Assembly (NCBI GenBank): GCA_015486505.1
Contig: WFRP01000230.1
Coordinates: 1-10,870, forward strand
DNA: 10,870 nt
From: Pseudomonadota bacterium
Lineage (GTDB): Bacteria; Desulfobacterota; Anaeroferrophillalia; Anaeroferrophillales; Tharpellaceae
Direction of reading: 5' to 3'
Shown here: in pieces, positions 8,304 to 10,870 of the stretch
Position numbering within the stretch: position 1 is the stretch's first letter
How the letters are laid out: every line of letters begins with the position of its first letter
Program-made: the position numbers and the translations under genes
Notes under the pieces: model-generated
Databases searched by the model: none
Told to the model about the DNA's origin: nothing
The model's input: only the letters and a program-made list of their open reading frames with translations

Positions 8304-8388
8304 CTTGCGGCCCGCACCCCAAGGGCACTTCCGCTGGTCGCAAATAAGTACTCTTATCAGAACATTTTCTGATTATTAAATCTTGTTT
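8304..8388. repeat. Structured spacer: chain of inverted repeats before the lipoprotein gene
   Basis: Three further inverted repeats follow one another. TTGCG (8305-8309) pairs with CGCAA (8339-8343) around a GC-rich interior. ATAAG (8344-8348) pairs with CTTAT (8353-8357). ATCAGAA (8356-8362) pairs with TTCTGAT (8367-8373), followed by a T-rich stretch ending in TTTTTT. The last could be a weak terminator for the efflux operon or an operator for the next gene. I cannot tell a structured RNA from a dispersed intergenic repeat from one copy. Confidence 0.45.
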
Positions 8389-8448
8389 TTTGGTGCAGAA
8401 AATAACCTGTAAGGTACTAACTGCTTGAAAACTATTGAGGAGAAAAAA

Positions 8449-8844
8449 ATGAATACTAAAAAATTGGTAAATATTTGCGCTGTGTTGCTACTTATTTTGG
8501 GAATGGCTGCCTGTACCGCCGCCACAAACACCAAACCTATCTCGCAGACGTCAACGTTCGATATCCAAGGTCAGAAGGTTACCGGAATTCGCTTATTACA
8601 AAGTAATGGGGTCTCATTTGCCGGTGCCTATCGGGCGGAAAAAGGGGTTGTTGTCTGCGGTCACTTTGATGTATCCGCGCTGGAAAAAGCCGGTATCCCG
8701 GCAGCAATGGCCAAGAACTGGAAGAAAAATGGTTTGCAAGGCGAATTAAACGCACCCATTGAAAAAGTCAACCACCTGGCCGCCGCCAAAGGGGTTAAAA
8801 TTGGGATGCAGGTACGCGAAGCGCTATCCCTGTTAAACAGATAA
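8449..8844 (+). CDS. Putative lipoprotein with DUF1805 (YunC-like) domain
   Basis: This 131-residue protein is of unknown function. GAGGAG (8437-8442) six bases before the ATG at 8449 decides the start over an upstream TTG. The N-terminus is MNTKK, a hydrophobic core (residues 6-18) and GMAAC, which looks like a lipobox with Cys22 as the lipidated residue; Met at the -3 position is slightly atypical. The rest matches, from memory, the DUF1805 family typified by Bacillus YunC. It has GVSFAGAYRAEKGVVVCGHFDV (54-75, shortened here to its ends) with the conserved Cys70 before Gly, and the closing block APIEKV at 102-107 with KGVKIGMQVREAL at 114-126. Family members are normally cytoplasmic, so export as a lipoprotein would be unusual. 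It lies 182 bases after the efflux operon on the same strand, across several hairpins, so cotranscription is uncertain. No enzymatic role is proposed. Confidence 0.72.
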   Translation: MNTKKLVNICAVLLLILGMAACTAATNTKPISQTSTFDIQGQKVTGIRLLQSNGVSFAGAYRAEKGVVVCGHFDVSALEKAGIPAAMAKNWKKNGLQGELNAPIEKVNHLAAAKGVKIGMQVREALSLLNR

Positions 8845-8906
8845 AATTTTCCGTAAAAAACTTTTTCAGGATATGGAACAGATACAACTCTTTCGATTGA
8901 AAAAAA

Positions 8907-9101
8907 TTATTGCCTCAACGACATCGCCTTACGGCTTATCTCTTCAACGCTCGTTCCATCATCCAAATTTGTCTGCCGCCACTTGGTGTAATCAAACGGC
9001 TCTCTTTGAATTAACGCGACAAACCGTTCAGCCTCAACATCGCCCATATAACGCGACAAAAGTTGAATCCCTTTCACTTTGATTTCCGTATCAGTAATCA
9101 T
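8907..9101 (-). CDS. Small putative antitoxin paired with the PIN-domain gene
   Basis: This 64-residue, charged protein (start MITDTEIKVKGIQLL, end EEISRKAMSLRQ) has no membrane segment or signal peptide. Its start codon overlaps the stop of the PIN gene by ATGA (9098-9101), so the two are translationally coupled, and an AGGTG sequence stands 5 bases upstream (plus-strand 9107-9111). The size, charge and coupling point to the antitoxin of a PIN-type toxin-antitoxin pair. The order here is toxin first, the reverse of typical vapBC. I see no clear AbrB, RHH or Phd DNA-binding motif, so the antitoxin role rests on context. The gene converges on the lipoprotein gene with a 62-base gap that holds no clear terminator. 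Confidence 0.6.
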   Translation of the reverse strand: MITDTEIKVKGIQLLSRYMGDVEAERFVALIQREPFDYTKWRQTNLDDGTSVEEISRKAMSLRQ

Positions 9102-9532
9102 GACGACACCTGTTTTATAAACCCGATAGGATCGGTTATTTTTATATCCGCTATAAGTTCAGCCCTCTTGAGAATCCCGTCATCAGTCGTCAAAAAGTAG
9201 TCCGCACCGGCAATGACGGCACAAGCCAAATACAAGGCATCAAAACTCTTGAAAGCCTGGCGACAAATTGACTGCACCAGGGAAACAACCTCTTCGCTCT
9301 CGACAATATCCACATCCGCATAAGACTGCCATTTTGAAATTTGCTCACGTCTTTCCGCAAACGGGTTCCGACTGTTTTCATAATCCAGAATGTACGACCA
9401 GACCAGCTTGTACAGACCCGAATGAATCTTGTCCTGAATCTGCAACTTGGCCTCGGATTCAAGATGTATTCTGAGTTGTGATTGATCGTCGAACGGCCGA
9501 TTGAAACAGCAATTATCAAGATATAATATCAT
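9098..9532 (-). CDS. PIN-domain protein, probable VapC-like toxin RNase
   Basis: This 144-residue protein has the size and fold signature of PIN-domain nucleases. MILYLDNCCFNRPFDDQ opens the domain with Asp6 in the first beta strand. Further acidic residues sit where the Mg-binding cluster is expected: Glu52 (LDYEN), Asp98 (SFDALYLACA) and Asp117 (FLTTDDGIL). All four are intact, so the active site looks functional. PIN toxins cleave RNA (tRNA or rRNA) and stop translation when the antitoxin is lost. The start at 9532 is preferred over an ATG at 9577 because the domain begins at this Met; an AGGG in a GAATCAGGG repeat lies just upstream. The stop overlaps the downstream small gene (ATGA). Confidence 0.85.
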   Translation of the reverse strand: MILYLDNCCFNRPFDDQSQLRIHLESEAKLQIQDKIHSGLYKLVWSYILDYENSRNPFAERREQISKWQSYADVDIVESEEVVSLVQSICRQAFKSFDALYLACAVIAGADYFLTTDDGILKRAELIADIKITDPIGFIKQVSS

Positions 9533-9535
9533 AGT

Positions 9536-9553
9536 CCCTGATTCCCCTGATTC
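9536..9553. repeat. Two tandem copies of a 9-bp repeat before the PIN gene
   Basis: CCCTGATTC occurs at 9536-9544 and again at 9545-9553. On the minus strand this is GAATCAGGG twice, ending 3 bases before the PIN start codon, so each copy carries an AGGG that can act as a Shine-Dalgarno core. It may be a chance duplication. Confidence 0.6.
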
Positions 9554-9577
9554 CAATATTTGATTCAAGCCGAACAT

Positions 9578-9980
9578 CCCCCCAACGCAATTCCGCGGGA
9601 TCGTGCCATTGGGATCCGGTATCTAGCGACAACAGAAACATATCATGTCCCCGCTGGACTGGAGGCCATAAACACGGACATAAGCTCCGTATAACCGGGG
9701 AACCTGACCAGTAAATATTCGGCTTAACCGGATTGGCACTTAAGTTACAGAGAAAACCAGCGAACTTTGCTTCGCCTGCGCCCATCGGAAGTACCCTTGA
9801 GGTATCCATCACTTTTGAGCAGTTTGGAAGTAAAGCCGAATATATACTTTGACTAAACCATAACTTATTGATTGTCAATGGTTTTTTCACATGAAAGGAA
9901 TTTTCGGAAAACACAGTGGAGTGTACAAAAATATACAAAAAGAGGATGTCAGAATACACAATCAAAACAATCGGGAATTT
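9578..9980. other. Non-coding stretch upstream of the PIN gene, no convincing gene
   Basis: About 400 bases with no recognisable protein. One leftward frame runs 149 codons (9965 to 9516), but it has no family resemblance, an odd mix of Trp, Cys and Pro, and overlaps the PIN start. The stretch has a foldable section: CCCCG (9649-9653) pairs with CGGGG (9696-9700) and encloses the hairpin ACGGA (9674-9678)/TCCGT (9686-9690). It may be a decayed or short mobile sequence or an RNA element. Confidence 0.4.
9855..9887 (+). terminator. Weak terminator-like hairpin
   Basis: AAACCAT (9855-9861) pairs with ATGGTTT (9878-9884), and an overlapping alternative ATTGA/TCAAT lies inside it; TTTTTT (9882-9887) overlaps and follows the right arm. 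The stem is AT-rich, and no plus-strand gene ends before it, so its purpose is unclear. Confidence 0.35.
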
Positions 9981-9984
9981 CGAC

Positions 9985-10021
9985 TTGACATCTTATTTTA
10001 CAGTTGGTAAAATAGTCAAAT
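9985..10021 (+). promoter_or_regulatory. Promoter/operator module copy 2, with no gene behind it
   Basis: TTGACA (9985-9990) is followed after 17 bases by TAAAAT (10008-10013), the best -35/-10 pair of the three modules. The operator AGTTGGTAAAATAGTCAAAT (10002-10021) overlaps the -10 and starts 17 bases after the first base of TTGACA, just as in copies 1 and 3. It shares 12 of 20 positions with both other copies, including TTGGTAA and the closing AAAT. No protein gene of reasonable size follows on the plus strand before the terminator-like structure near 10384. Confidence 0.78.
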
Positions 10022-10420
10022 AGCCACAAAGATTGACTGTAACTATTCAGCCAACTCCGGGGTCGGGTACGGCTTTTCTCCGCTAAGCGCAACCCGGATC
10101 AAAGTTTTTGACATTTCAAGTTCCTGCCAATATCTGAGCAGCAAAGGCGACATCTGGCCCTTAGATGCACTTAATTTGGATCTGAATCTTGGAGTTCAAG
10201 TCACAAAGCAGATAAAACTTGAAAGCTCTATCCAACACTTGAATGTCATGCCGGGATTGCGGCATTTCACAATCTGACTCAAGCCCGTTATCGTAACTGT
10301 CTCAATTGCCATATTGCGGTACACGGCTCAAATCGCGACCACTTTTTACGTACCAATTGATAACCGGTTAAGAGTATTTGTTTCGGGCCGGCAAGGCCCG
10401 CTGGGGTTGCGGGTTTTCTT
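10020..10420 (+). ncRNA. Possible regulated non-coding transcript from promoter copy 2
   Basis: A near-consensus promoter at 9985 and terminator-like hairpins at 10384-10420 bracket about 400 bases that lack a plus-strand gene; the longest ATG frame I see here is under 20 codons. A clean hairpin ATGCCG (10248-10253)/CGGCAT (10260-10265) lies inside. A regulated small RNA is one reading. The other is the remains of a lost gene or an inserted repeat that separated an old promoter from its target. The ends are approximate, and there is no match to a known RNA family that I can see. Confidence 0.35.
10384..10420 (+). terminator. Overlapping alternative hairpins ending in a T-rich tract
   Basis: CGGGCC (10384-10389) pairs with GGCCCG (10395-10400). 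CCCGC (10397-10401) instead pairs with GCGGG (10409-10413), which is followed by TTTTCTT (10414-10420). The two stems share bases 10397-10400 and exclude each other. The second is a plausible intrinsic terminator about 18 bases before promoter copy 3, so it would insulate the permease gene from the transcript of promoter copy 2. The shared bases also allow an attenuator-like switch. Confidence 0.55.
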
Positions 10421-10437
10421 CCTGTATTAAATACGGC

Positions 10438-10474
10438 TTGACATTGCTTTTCATATTTGGTAATTTGTCTAAAT
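10438..10474 (+). promoter_or_regulatory. Permease-gene promoter with palindromic operator (module copy 3)
   Basis: TTGACA (10438-10443) is followed after 17 bases by a weak -10 (TAATTT, 10461-10466). The operator ATTTGGTAATTTGTCTAAAT (10455-10474) has arms ATTTGG and CTAAAT and lies at the same distance from TTGACA as in the other two copies. The gene behind it is an ArsP/YraQ-type permease, which makes common control with the arsR-RND operon likely. Confidence 0.8.
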
Positions 10475-10581
10475 GTAAAATGAAGTCAAACCGCAGCCTT
10501 CCGCTTACTTCAGAGGCATGGTGCCGACAACCCAATTGGCTATCGGCACACAAAAAAACCGCAATTACAAAAGAGAAGATT

Positions 10582-10870
10582 ATGGCAACTAATCTGACGA
10601 CAAGCTGTTGTTGCAACAAAGATAAGGTCAACCCGGAGCTCAACAAACCCAAACTAGATATAAATCTGAGCAAAGCCATAATTATTGGTTTGCCCGGTCT
10701 GATACTCTGGTATATCATCTATAAACAGCTGGAACCTTTATCCTATTATATTTCCTACGCCCTATTTCACCTTGAACAGGGCAGCCACCTGGGTGAAGCC
10801 ATCCAATTCTTTTTCTATGACACTCCCAAGGTTATGATGCTGTTGACTTTAATCGTCTTTGCCATCGGCA
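10582..10870 (+). CDS. ArsP/YraQ-type permease, N-terminal part (3' partial)
   Basis: Ninety-six residues are visible before the window ends. A Cys-rich head (SCCCNKDK, residues 8-15) precedes a hydrophobic segment at about 31-47 (SKAIIIGLPGLILWYIIY), and then FFFYDTPKVMMLLTLIVFAIG begins at 76. The YDTPK-plus-hydrophobic block is what I associate with the ArsP_1 permease family (formerly DUF318; YraQ-like), whose characterised members export trivalent organoarsenicals from the cytoplasm. The region with the conserved CxC motif of the family would lie beyond the window. GAGAAG (10573-10578) supports the start at 10582, but the frame is open upstream to an ATG at 10480 without a Shine-Dalgarno sequence, which would add 34 residues. 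The gene is preceded by the same operator module as the arsR operon. Exact substrate is inferred. Confidence 0.72.
   Translation, partial: MATNLTTSCCCNKDKVNPELNKPKLDINLSKAIIIGLPGLILWYIIYKQLEPLSYYISYALFHLEQGSHLGEAIQFFFYDTPKVMMLLTLIVFAIG

Noticed and set aside
8425..8448. TTG start for the lipoprotein eight codons upstream
   Set aside because: GAGGAG lies directly before ATG 8449, and the shorter product has a normal lipoprotein signal sequence.
9098..9577. Longer PIN protein starting at 9577
   Set aside because: The first 15 residues do not belong to the PIN fold, and the domain begins with its beta strand at the Met of 9532.
9516..9965. 149-codon leftward frame as a protein gene
   Set aside because: No family resemblance, unusual Trp/Cys/Pro-rich composition, and overlap with the PIN start; kept only as an odd stretch.
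10368..10718. 116-codon leftward frame
   Set aside because: It runs antisense through promoter copy 3 and the permease start, and looks like a shadow frame.
1..10870. tRNA, rRNA, CRISPR array, complete insertion sequence
   Set aside because: No regularly spaced repeats, no transposase frame with terminal repeats, and no recognisable rRNA or tRNA sequence were seen.

Overview
The window looks like part of an anaerobic, cytochrome-rich Gram-negative bacterium, probably in the Desulfobacterota/Desulfuromonadales range (formerly Deltaproteobacteria). The reasons are a large multiheme c-type cytochrome at the left edge, an ArsR-family repressor with a CVC metal-binding motif, an RND efflux system, and an ArsP/YraQ-type permease at the right edge. 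This placement is inferred from gene content; no rRNA or marker gene is present.

Layout, left to right. Bases 3-2111 hold the C-terminal part of a multiheme cytochrome c (four CXXCH motifs in view), closed by a strong intrinsic terminator. Bases 2234-8266 form one operon: a promoter with an overlapping palindromic operator, an ArsR/SmtB repressor (2291-2608), a periplasmic adaptor protein (2655-3779), and a 1496-residue protein (3776-8266) that joins a whole RND pump to a whole TolC-type outer-membrane factor in one reading frame. A hairpin-rich spacer leads to a putative lipoprotein with a DUF1805/YunC-like domain (8449-8844). On the minus strand is a PIN-domain toxin followed by a small putative antitoxin (9532-8907). 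About 1 kb without a convincing protein gene follows. The window ends in the first 96 residues of an ArsP/YraQ-type permease (10582 to the edge).

The most notable regulatory signal is a promoter/operator module present three times with identical geometry: TTGACA, then exactly 17 bases after its first base a 20-bp imperfect palindrome of the type A-N-TTGGTAA-N7-AAAT that covers the -10 region. Copy 1 (2234-2270) precedes arsR-RND, copy 3 (10438-10474) precedes the permease, and copy 2 (9985-10021) has no gene behind it but is followed about 0.4 kb later by terminator-like hairpins. The likely reading is an ArsR-controlled metalloid or thiophilic-toxicant regulon made of an RND tripartite pump, a permease, and possibly a regulated small RNA.

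The RND-TolC fusion is the second notable point. The junction is a signal-peptide-like segment with an AYA cleavage site. A Shine-Dalgarno-like sequence and an out-of-frame ATG sit just before it, and one extra base in an AAAA run would restore a separate outer-membrane-factor gene with a textbook signal peptide. The joint may therefore be a recent fusion, a self-cleaving polyprotein, or a sequencing indel.
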